From: Polytrichum commune
Lineage: Eukaryota > Streptophyta > Polytrichopsida > Polytrichales > Polytrichaceae
NCBI GenBank assembly: GCA_950295325.1
Contig: OX485803.1
Location: 55,691,554 to 55,755,553, forward strand
DNA: 64,000 bases
Direction of reading: 5' to 3'
Position 1 is the first letter of the stretch. Every line of letters begins with the position of its first letter. The position numbers and the translations under genes are program-made. Under the pieces are notes generated by a model. It was not told where the DNA came from, ran no database searches, and saw only the letters and a list, made by a program, of their open reading frames with translations. Of the stretch, positions 21,959 through 33,230 are shown piece by piece.

Positions 21959-22613
21959 GCTCCAATCCTCTAAATACACAAACCTTAGGCTGCAAAGGAG
22001 GTCCTAAAGCTTAACCAATTCTCTTCTAGGCTGTAATGACGAAACCTGCAACCCTAAAACTCTAAACCTTGTCGCAAATTTCAATCTTATGAGTTTGATC
22101 GAGTCTCTCAAACTCTCGAAGAGCTTCAAAATTGCGAGATTCTACAAACTTTGTCGCAATTTACAACGCTCTCTACAATCGAAGCAGCAACCCTAAACCC
22201 TAAACCCTTCAAGAGCTTCCACCAATACTTTTCTTCACAGTGAGAAGTGCCAATTTCCAGAATTCGGCCTCATGATTTATCCATCAAACTATCTCTCTCA
22301 TTCACACGCGAAGACAAATAGAGGAGGAGTGTTCTACAAGCTTTGTTGCAGTTTTCAAATGCTACCCTAAACTGAATGAACAGTAAATAATTACGGTGAT
22401 GGAGATCCCATCTTCCAATAAGGTTTCCTGTACATGTGGCTAGCTCGCAACATACATACATAACCACTGTTCCTCACATATATGAGATGCTCTCATGTGG
22501 GCATTGCGAACAAAACCCTTGATTTCGTCTGGAAATTATGGTTGCCAGGGGATTGTCGACTCCATAGCACAGATTCATCAAGTGTTTTGAGATCTCTTCA
22601 AGTGCTCTGGCTC
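21959..22613 (-). promoter_or_regulatory. Ataxin-10 homologue 5' leader and promoter with telo-box
   Basis: The region upstream of the ataxin-10 start includes CCCTAAACCCTAAACCC at 22191-22207, two overlapping telo-box units of the type found in promoters of plant housekeeping and translation genes. Short near-repeats of ACAAACTTTGTCGCAATTT type occur around 22060-22160. The transcription start is not determinable by eye. Confidence 0.45.
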
Positions 22614-22865
22614 ATGTAATCCTCCGCCTTGGAACTTAATCCTTAGTAAAGCAAGGCACTAAGTGAGTGGAAATATGGATGATATCACAGGGGACCACCT
22701 TACTCCTATTTTCGGGTTCATATTCAGATTTTTTTAATTACATCATATCCTCCCACTTCGGACCTTGCTAATTAAGCAAGGCACTAAGATGATGGATGAA
22801 ATGATGGATGAAGAAACAGGGGACCACCCTGCCTAAAGGGCCCTCCTGTCAGATGTTTTGGGAAT
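22614..22865. repeat. About 127-bp tandem duplication upstream of the chloroplast-protein gene
   Basis: Unit 1 (22614-22740) and unit 2 (22741 to about 22865) share CAT-ATCCTCC, GCAAGGCACTAAG and ACAGGGGACCACC at an offset of 125-129 bp. They lie about 170-420 bp upstream of the ATG at 23035, in the presumed promoter, with GATGAA-rich sequence between. Confidence 0.7.
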
Positions 22866-23034
22866 AACATATCCTCTGAAGAAGATGATAAAGGATGAGA
22901 GGTGGATGAAACAGGATGAAGATGACGAAGAAGAAGAGACGGTGAAGACTCCGAGGCAGCTCGAGACATTCAATTGTTGCCAAATTTGCAGCTCCCACCG
23001 AGCACAATAGCAGTTCCTCCGAGCATCACCGGCC

Positions 23035-25669
23035 ATGGAGGCCACGATGGCAGTCGCAACGGCCCCTTCCTCGACCTCCTGGACACTGTCTGCTCAAAAC
23101 CCCACTCTACGCTACAACCAACCATCTTCAACCTTCTGGGGCACCGCCGTTGCTGCATGTGGTCAAGTCCATGGCTGCGGAGCTCGGGGACAGCAGCAAG
23201 CCCACAACAGAGTCGGTGTGGCGAGGGCTTACCTGGAGCGGAACTCCAACCCAATTGGAGATTTTTTTGGACGAATTCAGGGGGGCTTGCCCATCGTGGG
23301 GCTCCTGTCGCGGATCATGAGTGATGAAGGCGGTGTGGGAGCAGATAGGCTGCAACCTGTGGAGTTTTGTCGCAAAGTGGAGAAGAATTGCTCCTACGAG
23401 GCCTCTCGGGCTTTCTATGAATTCCAGGAACGCCATGGCCCGGTATTTCCTTCTCTCTGTCTATCTGTCTGTCTGTCCTCTAATCTTTCGCTCTTTCAAG
23501 TCTTTCGTGGAGACTTGGTGACACTGATTATGGCCAAGTATACAAGGAGAGCAGGAAAAATAAAAATGAAACGGCTGAAGAACCAGGGCACATAGTGATG
23601 GTGGTTGTGATACATATCCCATCATCTCCTGTTCCTTGATGGAGATTCAGCTGGTGGTTCCACTTCCTGAAAAGGCTGAAGATTATCTAAACATTGGGCA
23701 TTGTTAGGTCATGCGTTCAAATTCTCATAGTGTAAAGGAGTGCAGAAGTTATTGAAGCAATCTGCAAACATAGATTTGTTTCCTGTGAATTTCAGGAACG
23801 CCATGGCCTGGTATTGCCCTTCTCTCTCGCTCTTTCAAGTCTTTTGTGGAAACTTGGTGATATTAATTATCACTCTGGCAATGGTTATGGCCATGTATGC
23901 AAGCATTTAGAAAAATAAAATCTCGGCTGAAGAACCAGGGCATATAGTGATGGTGGGTTGTGATGATACATATTATATCATCCCCTGTCCCTTCGATGGA
24001 AGTTAGGCTGGCGCTTCCACTTCCTGAAAAGGCTGAACATCATCTGAACATTGAGGATTTTTAGTCCACGCCTTTAAATTTCCAGAGTATAAAGGAGTGC
24101 AGAGTCCATTGAAGCCTTCCGCACACATACATTTGTTCCCTGTTTCATCTAAGTCTCCAGGAATGTGCGATGATTTGTCAATTATGTAACTGGCATGAGT
24201 AGTCATTTTTTCTCGGGTGAAGCACCAGCGCACAAAGTGATGATGAGTTGTGATGGTACATCTCTTATCCATCATCTCCACCCCTTCGATGAAGGTTAAG
24301 CTGGCGCTTCCACCTCCTGAAAATCGTTTGAACATTGGGCATTGTTAGGTTATGCCTTCAAATTCCCAGAGTTCAAAGGAGTGGAGAATCCATTCAAGCA
24401 CTCTGCACACATAGATTCGTACTCTGTTTCATCGAGGTCTCAAGGAATGTGCGATGATGTGCAAATTATGTAGATCATGAAGCTCTAATTACGGAATATC
24501 TCTTCAGAAGGAGCAAAGGGTAAGGTAGGAGGTGACCCCACTTAATCTGAAGGTAGGAAGTGAGCGATGGTGGAACTTGTTATGATAGTTGTACGAATAG
24601 GAGCAACAGAAATTCATTAAACCGCCAGCAACTTCACGTGGAACTTTTGTAACATTTCGGACATCAGTGTGTGGGTCATCCTCTTTGGCCACAGACTGGG
24701 AATGTTTACCCTACTTGCCTCTTACTTTGAGAAAAAGAGTATATCAGACACAGATGTGGGGAACGACCTTGTCATTGTGGAGGCCACCCCTGCCTGTTTG
24801 ATTGGATTTGGCTTTTCATGTGAAGGTTGATTTATTACTTCGTAGATGTGGATGTAGGCACGATTATTCTAACCAGGTAGAGGTTTTTAATGTCATCAAA
24901 ACAAAATACATCTTGCACATGGGGTGTCTTGAGTAACCACCATGCATATCTGACTCATTTTGCAATGGTACACCTCCAGGTTGCAAAACCACAGTACGTC
25001 CTTCTCTGGTGCTGGGCTTCTGCATTGGGAGCCGGACTACTCAAATCTGATGACCTTCTCATGTCAGCTGCGCGACTACGTGTGTCATATGATATTCAAT
25101 ATGAAACTGAGAATCTAGAATTGCTGATGGATGAGGCAGCAAAGGTACACATTATGCTATTCTTCTACCTACATATTTTGGTTTGGCACGTGTGGCTCTC
25201 ACTACATTAGGCTGAGTTTTCTGTTTGAATGCGTCCATTTCATTGATATGAGATAATTGAGATGCAAGGAAATGCCCACATCTCATGTTCAACCGTTCGG
25301 AGCATTACTAATGATGTTTCCTTTGTTATTGTCACTTTGGATGTAAACTAGAAACGGTCAAAATCTAAGTCTGCAGCCATCAATGTTCCCATGGAAGCAA
25401 GAGCAGAGAAAGCCCTGGACGCTATAATGAAGTGCTGTGTTGGTGCCTCATATCTTGAAGAGGAAGATGTGCCACACCTGATACTTATCTTGGGCTCTGT
25501 ATTTCCTACTGCTGATAAATTAGAATTAGAAAGAATTGTGAAATCCCGATTACTTAGCACTGATGATGATGTTTCTGGATTAGAGGAAGATACTGAAGAG
25601 TTGAGTAATGGAGAGGAGGGGATTGAAGGAGAGGTAGTAGACAACATGGCCAATACCTTGGCTCAATAA
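23035..25669 (+). CDS. Probable chloroplast protein, possibly PSA3-like, 3 exons
   Basis: Exons 23035-23442, 24980-25144 and 25352-25669 join in phase 0 and encode 296 residues. The first about 55 residues are rich in Ser/Thr/Ala with few acidic residues, fitting a transit peptide. Conserved-looking blocks follow: DFFGRIQGGLPIVGLLSRI, EFCRKVEKNCSYEASRAFYE (exon 1), LLWCWASALGAGLLKSDDLL and the charged end of exon 2, and PMEARAEKALDAI in exon 3. The C-terminus is acidic and low-complexity. From memory the pattern fits the plant PSA3/PDE329 photosystem I assembly factor family; I am not certain of this. If wrong it is a conserved plastid protein of unknown role. Intron 1 is a triplicated array that includes the exon 1 end. 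Confidence 0.7.
23420..24480 (+). repeat. Tandem triplication spanning exon 1 end and intron 1
   Basis: Units start about 23420, 23789 and 24154, with a remnant at 24438; offsets are about 368, 365 and 284 bp. Unit 1 begins in the coding end of exon 1 (AGGAACGCCATGGCC and the GT donor). Unit 2 repeats it as AGGAACGCCATGGCCTG followed by GTATTG, and later units drift to AGGAATGTGCGATG. Other shared landmarks are CTCTTTCAAGTCTTT, GGCTGAAGAACCAGGGCA, CCACTTCCTGAAAAGGCTGA and AAAGGAGTGCAGA. Confidence 0.88.
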
Positions 25670-27412
25670 AACTGCACATCTTGTCGACTTTTCTCGTTGC
25701 TATATAGACAGTGCCTTGCTATCAGAATGTTATTTATACCTGATATGACCATGACTAACAGAGTTTACAACACAATAATATAAGAAAGCAATCATAAGTC
25801 AAATAGTTGTGAAGTAATCAGCGAATAGTAACATACATCTTGGATACTCTGAGGCTACTATCTACTATACATTTTGAAAAGGTTGAACGGTAATTGCACT
25901 GTTAATCACCTTTCCAAACCTCCAAATGGCCAGCCGTCCACAACAGTGGCATGTTGAGTGGATGGTGCGGGGATGGGTCAGGACATCACTTCATATACAT
26001 GGGTGGAATAGATTAGGACAACATGGGCTCACACTAATAGAGTACATAATGAAACTTGAAGGCTAGGAAGGATACTCATATTTCAGTTGATTGAGGTGTT
26101 CAGGTATGTGGACCTTATTTGATTACTCTTCCTAATCAGACACCTATGTTTGAGTGATGTATGGCAAGGCTGGTAGTTAAGATCAGACATTAAAAAGATA
26201 TGTGTTACAAGAGATTAGACTTAGGTATGTGCTCTAAAAATGCTAACCGTTCTCAGCTCAATGGTTAACAGATTTGAGAGTCACTTAAAGAGGAAAGAGA
26301 CGCTTCACTTCGATTTCTTATAGCTGTTGTGTCTCAACTCCAATTCATAAAATTGAAATGACAATCTTCATTATGCAGAATCAGTGGGAATTGCAAACTG
26401 GATGCTAAAATTGTATGTAGAGCTGGAAGTGTCCATGATAAACCCACATACCTTAGATGCAGTGGATTACACGTGCAAGTAGTTCACGAAAGAATTTCCA
26501 GATATCCATTCTTTTATCACAACCATAACCATATGTGAAATTGAAATATGCATCATCTGGTGAAGTGCAATCCTGTACGAGGGTGGGGTCCTAAAACTAG
26601 CTCGAGGAGCATGGTGATCACCACATCATGAAGATGGTATGAAGAAAAAGTGGGAAAGTGCAAGACATTGGACTGTTTGATCCAGAGTGAAAAAAAACAT
26701 TGAAATGGGGAATTGTTAAATTGACCACAGAGTTTGTTAAAACGATCACAGACACGCATCGCACGGTGACATGACCTATCAAAACTTGAAATTTCATTGT
26801 GCACATGAGGGGAGCAAGGTATCAATTATGTGTTAGAATTAATAAACTTGGCCAACTTGGATGACAAGTCAAAGCCTAGTTGACACCTTAGATATTGATT
26901 GTGGTTGTTTTAAGTAGTGTGTGGTTAAATTAAGAATCCTCTTGAAATATATGGAGACATTAACATGATTGAATGTATTGGCATGGTAACATCTCGACGT
27001 GAGAGTAGGGATGGTGGTCACTGGTGATTGCCTAAGCCTACAGTTGAAGCAACCAAGAGATGGTCAAATTGTTTGAGATAATCTTAGGCGGTGAAGTGCT
27101 CTTTGAAGGTTCATGAAAATTAACTTGCATGTTTACTCATTTGTTGTAAAAGGATGGTGGGAGACAAATTGTTCTCCACAATTTCTATAATTTCTGCAGG
27201 TATAGTATGTGGATGATTCTTAGGTCTTCAATGGTGGGTTAATACACTATTCCAACAATTCTAAAGCTTGTACCACACAGTATGATCTCCAGATTGTCCA
27301 TCTTTCATGGTCACCATTGAAGATGCTTTGATCCTAAGAAAACTTAAAATATATTATTATTGTTGAGCCTCTGACCATATTAAGCCTTGTGCACAATGCA
27401 CCAAACTATGTT
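25670..27412. other. Intergenic, contains one dispersed repeat
   Basis: No gene is recognised between the rightward chloroplast-protein gene and the leftward syntaxin. It contains family A copy 2 near 26125-26460. The left part is the 3' flank of the chloroplast-protein gene. Remaining frames are short and lack splice or family support. Confidence 0.5.
26125..26460 (+). repeat. Dispersed repeat family A, copy 2 (diverged)
   Basis: It matches the other family A copies through GATTACTCTTCCTAATCAGA, ACACCTATGTTTGAGTGATG, ACAAGAGATTAGAC, ATGTGCTCTAAAAATGCTAA and CTCAATGGTTAACA. It is more degraded than the copy at 56055-56395, notably in its right half. Confidence 0.6.
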
Positions 27413-27620
27413 GGTATCACCTATTACCTTGGGTTACCATCTAGAGTTACATGTTGCTATAATATTTTGTTGAGATTTGTTTATTTATCAAGTTATTTCT
27501 TGCTCCTTGATGTCCATACTATACTAGTTATTAATGTTATTTGGATTGAAAATAACTTTATAAGCATGAAATTATAGCAACATGTAATTCCAAATGGTAA
27601 TGTACACTAATAGGTAATAT
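27413..27620. mobile_element. Foldback MITE-like element
   Basis: The arms are about 50 bp and mutually inverted. The left arm runs from TATCACCTATTACC through GGTTACCAT to ACATGTTGCTATAAT. The right arm runs from ATTATAGCAACATGT through ATGGTAATG to AATAGGTAATATTA. The loop of about 110 bp is AT-rich without coding potential. It lies just downstream of the syntaxin A stop codon (27833, minus strand), within reach of its 3' UTR. Confidence 0.7.
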
Positions 27621-27832
27621 TAATGTAGATATTTGACAACTTGCAGCAAGGAACATATGAAAACTAAATCAATTTGGCTGAAAAAATATTAAGGCTTGCC
27701 ATAAAGATTTGACTGCTGTGCATAATACAATCAACAAAGTTGGTTATTGAACTTGGTTTTTCAAAACCTGCAAATCAGAGGAAAAAAAATGGTTTGGTTG
27801 CTTTATTTTACAAGTGTTTCTATCGATACATG

Positions 27833-30543
27833 TCATAACTTACCAACTGCCTTCAAGATAACAAGAACCAAGATGAGTACAACGATTAAGAGCAAGATAC
27901 TGCATATGCACATACACTTTCTTGTGCTTCTTTGATGGCGCTTGGCGATTGCTAAATGCTTAACACCCTCCCTCGTGTAGGAATTTGCACGAATGACATT
28001 GGCTTCAATGTCATTTATCTTGTGGCCCTGCTCGTCGACCAGCACGGAGATGTCCATGAAGATTTGATGGAGCTCGAGCAAATGTTGCTCGATCTCTTTC
28101 ACTGCGTCATGCCGCTCCTGAATCTCTCGGATAGTCTCAATAACATTGCCGCGCCCCTGTTCCCGTATTGCTTTTTGCAGAAAAGTTTCACTCTCACCGG
28201 TGCGGATCATGTTCTCAATGGTCTCTTCGTCTGCATTCTGCCCTGTGACAGTGTAATACCTGCACAAACGAAAAAGAAGAAAAAAAAATCAGGATTGCTG
28301 GAATATGTGATGAGTGGACGGTTCAGTGCATCCAACCATTATGTTTTGTGTCAACAAAACCATCAAACATGAAACAAAATTTGCATCGTCACATTCCCTT
28401 TTTGCACATATTCGTAAATGTAAATGTTGTGCATGGTCAAGGAGTAAACATGCAAATTGGGTCCCCTATTGAAACTTGATTCATTAGTACTACTAACCTT
28501 CTCTACCATGCCAATCAGATTTAGGAAAAGAATAAATTAGTGAGGGATCCGCATTATGACAAAAGTGAAGTATTCCTTGGTCACATAGTTCACATGTAAA
28601 ACTTGTGACTACATTAGTGCAAAGGAGAAGTCCTATTGAAGAAGGTTAACCTTGTATATGTGTGCACATAATTGCTTTCCATTTTTCAAGCATTAAGTGT
28701 TGTAATGACTTACCTACTTGGCAATTGCCTTCCATTCTCAAGCACTTAAGTGTCGTAGTGACTAACCTATTTTGGGGAGTCATTTGCCCAATTCCCTACA
28801 AGCAACTATATACAAGTTGGTTCATTGGGAAGTGGAATTTTCTTCCCATGGTTCACATGGTTAAATGAACCAACAACCAATAGGTGACCTTTTTCTTTTC
28901 TTTTCTTTTCTTTGCTCCTAAGTTAGTGCCCCCATTTAAGAAACCCCCATCTAGAAACAAGTGAGACTCCCTATAAGGAATCCCAATATTGAGATGAAGT
29001 GTTTATCTTAATGGGGTGAATAGAAGTGGAGAAATCAACAATCACTACAGCCATACGAATCACGGGCAATTGACCTGCGTCTCTAAGAAATTGTCCTACG
29101 TCAATAGCAAATCTACCAATTGGTAGATTTGTACAATGCACCCACCGACACAAGGTAATTGCCTAGGACTCAATGCCGCTATTGAATCTCCTATTAATCA
29201 ATCATGCAATGGTGTGCTAACTTAGAGAGTGCTTCGAAGGGTAAATTGGATTGTTTTAAAGCCAATATGTGAGAACCTAAAGGCTTGCCTTGAGGGAATT
29301 GGGTGTAGACCAACTTATCTGCACTCATCTATCAAGATATTCATCTTTGAAAGGGGGCATCTCTCTTTGTCCCCTTCCCTCCCTCCCTCCCCCCCTCCAA
29401 GAGGTCGGAAGAGGAAGACGACCACTATTGCTAACTCATTCATAATGAATTACTTACCTTCATTCTATCAAATATACATATTAATAACCTACAACAAGGG
29501 CAGAAAGATGCTAACCCAATCGCCGTTCCAAGGTACCAAATCAGGCAGCCATCAACGACGGCATATTGCACAAACGGTTCGGAGATGGCTTGGGACATTA
29601 ATTCACATGAAGAGGTGCAACATGGACCCAAACTAGTTGCTTACAGGGAAGGAGTTAGGAGAAGTAGTACTCCGGGGAGATTTTTGGGCACAATCGATCG
29701 ATATCCTAGTGTTTCCATGTCCGACTGGCGACATGTTTGACATCTTTCGGTTATTCTTTACTAAAGTGGGGCATATTCTCTAAATTGGTCTAAAATGATG
29801 GGTGATTTTCCTAAAGTCTTCAACTTCATGTGGTTATGTCTCAAACTCAACCGGTCCATCGGTAAGTAGCAGCCGGTTGTCACCGTTCATTTGAGGAGAA
29901 GAAAATTGTGTGAATCTTGGAATTTAAGCTTACAAAATGATCGGGAAAGGGTGACAGAGGAGGCGGAGTGGTGTCGAACATCGGCCATGAAATAAGCGGT
30001 GAATTGCTTGAGTGCTTGCTCTTACCTTCGTTGGATGGTCTCCTTGTACTCGACGGCCATGGTGGCCCGCAAGCCCTGGAACTGATCCATGAGGTTACGC
30101 AGTTTCTTGCGTTGATCGTTGGTGACCGTCATGCGAATCCTATCCGCCGCACTCCCCTCCTCGCAGCCGCGCACCTTGCGATTCTCCGCGTTCGCCACCT
30201 CCACCTGCTCCAGCCTCACCTTCACCGTCCGCGCGGACTTGGTGACGGCCGCGATGTCAGCGTCCATCCGGCTGCGCAGTGCCTTCATGGCGTCCGCCCG
30301 ATGCACGCTCTTGCTCTCCTCGTTCGCCGCCTGCAGCCTCGCTAACACCTGCTTCATCTTCTCCATCTCCGCCTTGATGGCCTCGATGTCCGTCTGGAAT
30401 TGGCTGAACTTGGGGTCCGCACCAGCATTCGACGCCATGTCCGCCATTTGCACTACGTGAGGTCCGCTCTCCAGGTCCTCATCGTGACTCCCCTGGCCTC
30501 CTCCTCTCCCTCGGCGAAGACTCTTCCGAAGTAGATCATTCAT
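27833..30543 (-). CDS. SYP1-family syntaxin A (Qa-SNARE, SYP12-like), 2 exons
   Basis: Exons 30026-30543 (ATG at 30543) and 27833-28259 join in phase 2 to give 314 residues. The order is the conserved start MNDLL, an acidic-Gly stretch with DLESGP and MADMAS, an N-terminal three-helix Habc region (about 45-160) with NEESKSVH, and the family block ERR/QRRYYTVTG at the exon junction. The Qa-SNARE motif follows with [40 protein letters not shown] (the layer-zero glutamine is the Q of DEQG), and a C-terminal membrane anchor ([16 protein letters not shown]). SYP1 syntaxins drive exocytic fusion at the plasma membrane and cell plate. Syntaxin B at 41891-43821 has the same exon structure. The intron is about 1.77 kb and carries a dispersed repeat. 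The upstream region is a tandem triplication. Confidence 0.93.
29671..29900 (+). repeat. Dispersed repeat family B, copy 1 (syntaxin A intron)
   Basis: It shares with 31885-32105 and 38881-39030 the order GGGGAGATTTTTGGGCACAA, TAGTGTTTCCA, GACAT-TTTCGGTT, TCTCAAACTCAACCG and a GTAGC-G-CCGGTTG-type end. No terminal inverted repeats or coding capacity are seen, so the class is unknown. It is embedded in the syntaxin A intron, in the orientation opposite to transcription. Confidence 0.7.
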
Positions 30544-30559
30544 GGTGCCCAATTAACAA

Positions 30560-31262
30560 ACTGTCCTCTGTAAACTCTGCAGCCCAGGTAAATTCTGAGC
30601 AGGCAAGCTTCAAAACTCTCCCTTTACCTCCCCCGACCCGGCGCATGGGCACAGTACTAGCACAGAAACCTCTGAAATTCGTCTGGCCTATACCTTTTGC
30701 CTCCAAATTATTTAACAAAACCGCAGCTGCCTGCGAGTTGCAGGGATGATCGGTTTCGAGCTCAAAGTGGCCTTGCTATTCTGGTTATGTTGAAAACTCT
30801 GCAAGCCGGGTACTTCTGAGCAACCAAGCTTCCAAATTCTCTCTGTCCCCCTCTCTTTTCCTCCGGCGCCTGGGTACGGTACTAGCACAGAGAACCTGAT
30901 ACCTCTGGGCTACAACTAAATATTTGGCTGCAATGTCTTCAACAAAACCGTTGTTGCAGGCTGCGAGTGACGGGGAAGGTCGACTTCGAACTCAAAACCG
31001 CCTTTGCTCTTCTGGTTATGGCCGGATTTGAGCCTGTAAACTCTGCGATCCAGGTGATTTTGAGCAATCAAGCTTCAAAACTCTGTCCCTCTCTCCCCCT
31101 CTCCCCAGAGCACAGGCAGAGTACTAGCACAGAAACCTCAATATTTCTGGCCTAAACCTTGATGTTTGACTTCAAAATTTTCAACACGCCCGCTATTGCC
31201 TGCGTGTAGCGGAGAAGGTCTGGTTCGAGCTCAAAAACGGCTTTGTTAGTCCGGTTATGGCC
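30560..31262. repeat. Tandem triplication in the syntaxin A promoter/5' leader
   Basis: Three imperfect units begin about 30560, 30789 and 31022 (offsets 222-244 bp). Shared landmarks in order are AAACTCTGC, TGAGCAA-CAAGCTTC-AA, GTACTAGCACAGA, TTCAACAAAACC-type, TTCGAGCTCAAA or TTCGAACTCAAA, and CTGGTTATG. The first unit begins about 17 bp upstream of the start codon of syntaxin A, so the array must form its leader and proximal promoter. Confidence 0.88.
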
Positions 31263-31884
31263 AGATTAAATCTGGCGCGTGAAGCAGTATTGGTGTGGAA
31301 AAGTTGGGGGAGGGTGGGGAGGGATTCCAGTAGGAGCTCGAGAGGTTGGTTCTTCGAAGCTCCTGTGTGTGGGTTGGTGTCATGGTTAACTTACTGGGGA
31401 CTTCTTGAAGCTGTACAGAAAGATCTACAGGCTTGTTGTTCCCAATTCCGACAAGGCCACTGCCTCCGGCTTGCCTTCGCCTTGCTTTTCGCGCTGTGGG
31501 TCCACTCCCCATGTTGACGTCATCCTCTGATTACCACCATAGCTGCAATAGAACTTTTTGTTTGGCTGATCATGATCATTTGGCGGGCGGCCTAACTTAG
31601 CTGATGCATACCGATGATTCCTTCTGTGGAGCATGACTTTACCTACGTTTGTGTATAACTTAGTGGGGTCTCGTAGTAGAGCGCACTGGACTCTCTGTAA
31701 GCAGGGGCCGCCAAATGGGTCCAGCATGATTCTACTGTGAAGTTGAGTCTAGAGAAAGACTACTGCGGTCAACACAAGCTTCGTGATCCAGGACTAACGA
31801 GCGTGTGAGACCCACTTCGCCAGGCTCCTTTGACCATAAATACGCCAAAACCGTGACATCCTCAACCTCGTCACCACCAGGTCT
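31263..31884. other. Upstream flank of syntaxin A, no gene recognised
   Basis: Overlapping short frames on both strands look like chance. This is probably distal promoter of syntaxin A. It is GC-richer than the intergenic DNA to its right. Confidence 0.4.
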
Positions 31885-32105
31885 CTGGGGAGATTCTTGG
31901 GCACAATCGCTCACAATTCTAGTGTTTTCCACATCCTACCACTCACATGATGTTGCGATCTTTCGGTTTTTCTTTTGTTAAGGTGACATAAATTCCATAG
32001 ATGATCGGTAATTTTCCTGAAGTCTTGAACTGCAACTGGCTATGTCTCAAACTCAACCGATTCATCTGTAAGTAGCGGTCAGTTCTCCTCGTTCATTGAT
32101 CACCA
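31885..32105 (+). repeat. Dispersed repeat family B, copy 2
   Basis: GGGGAGATTCTTGGGCACAA, TAGTGTTTTCCA, CGATCTTTCGGTTTTTC, TTTTCCTGAAGTCTTGAACT and TCTCAAACTCAACCGATTCA match copy 1 in order across about 220 bp. It sits about 1.3 kb upstream of the syntaxin A start codon. Confidence 0.7.
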
Positions 32106-32151
32106 CATCCACACGGGTCCAACTCTAGGCTAGTATGGCTATCTCACTTTA

Positions 32152-32540
32152 AGGTAACTTAATTAGATGGGTCTTTAATGGTTACCTATTTCCAACTAAC
32201 CCACTTCTTGTAGGATATGAAACACGCGATTATTAGTACGAGATAGTTAGCATATTCAAATTGAGGCCGTAGCCACTTTTCTCATGATTTTTGGAGCACA
32301 TATGAATATCTTATTTATTATCAAAGGAAGATTCTCGTGCTCATTAAATGGTCATATAGGTCCCGACTCCAATTATGTTGACTATTATTGAGTCTAAAAT
32401 GGTTATCATATTTTGATCACAGAGTGTATTAATCTCTTTTGAACATGTCTTTTTAGGTATCCATTCTTGGAGCCACACCTAACCACACATCACTCGAGTA
32501 CAGGTGTCTGATCAAGATCAATACTTGAATTAGGCACATC
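32152..32540 (-). repeat. Dispersed repeat family A, copy 3 (reverse)
   Basis: The reverse complement matches copy 5 (56055-56395): AGATGGGTCTTTAATGGTTA, GGATATGAAACACGCG, TAGTACGAGAT, TTCTCGTGCTCATTAAATGG, CTCTTTTGAACATGTC and CCACACCTAACCACA appear in the expected reversed order. It is directly followed by another reversed copy. Confidence 0.75.
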
Positions 32541-32565
32541 TATCTTGAAGGAAGAGTTCGTTTAT

Positions 32566-33230
32566 AATATTAGGTAGACATGCAATAACTGCGAAATAGT
32601 TAGCGATTCCAAATCGAGTTCATAGCCAATTTCCTCATTATTATCGGAGTTCATTTAAATATGTATTTCGTTTTCAAAGTGGAGGTTTTCTTTCCTCCTA
32701 AACGATCATAGGTATACGTCCCCTTGTTTATTTTCAATATCAAACCTAAAGTAGATAGCAAAATTTAAACATGTAGTTTGATCCCCATTCAATATTTTTT
32801 AAACACAAGAACCTTATGGTGGGACCCGGGTGTCCCATAATGCATCAGTTCTCGCATAAAGCCCGTGTCAACATCAAAAATGGTCAATTGAAGGCAATCA
32901 AAGCAGCGTTGAGCTTATCTCGATGTCTTGTACACAATGTGATATTTGAAGTTGATTTTTATTTTCAATCACTGACAACCATATTCTCTCGTTTAGTTCT
33001 TGACTACACTCTTCCTTGGTCTTCTTCGACATCATTACAAATGATGCGGGTGCCAACACCTTCCCCCTCTCTGTATAGGAGATACCCCTACCCTAAAAAA
33101 TATAATCAATGCATTTATTGGCTCCAATTTATGTGGGACACCAGTGTCCCGCCATAAGGTTCACATGTCTTTTGGGTGTATGTTCTTAGATATAGGCGCC
33201 AAATCAAGATACATAACTGAATTTACCTTA
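32566..33230 (-). repeat. Dispersed repeat family A, copy 4, split by a MITE
   Basis: Same orientation as copy 3. ATAGTTAGCGATTCCAAAT, TTCCTCATTATTATCGGAG and CCTAAACGATCATA lie left of a MITE (32811-33161), and CACATGTCTTTTGGGTGTAT with ATATAGGCGCCAAATCAAG lies to its right. The latter corresponds to AACATGTCTTTTTAGGTATC of copy 3, showing that the MITE inserted into an existing family A copy. Confidence 0.65.
32811..33161. mobile_element. MITE with TIR ACCTTATGG-GGGAC, nested
   Basis: About 350 bp. The left terminus is ACCTTATGGTGGGACCCGGG then TGTCCCATAA. The reverse complement of the right terminus is ACCTTATGGCGGGACACTGG then TGTCCCACATAA. The open frame spanning most of the element is not a recognised transposase. 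It is nested in a reversed family A repeat. Short CACA sequences flank both sides but a clean target duplication is not certain. Confidence 0.75.

Noticed and set aside
22784-23254. Antisense Ser-rich frames opposite the chloroplast-protein gene
   Set aside because: Shadows of exon 1 and its leader; the plus-strand exons carry the conserved blocks and consistent phases.
30022-30460. Plus-strand frames over syntaxin A exon 1
   Set aside because: Antisense shadows of a GC-rich helical coding exon.
32816-33157. 113-codon frame as a gene
   Set aside because: It spans exactly a MITE including both inverted ends; no homology recognised.
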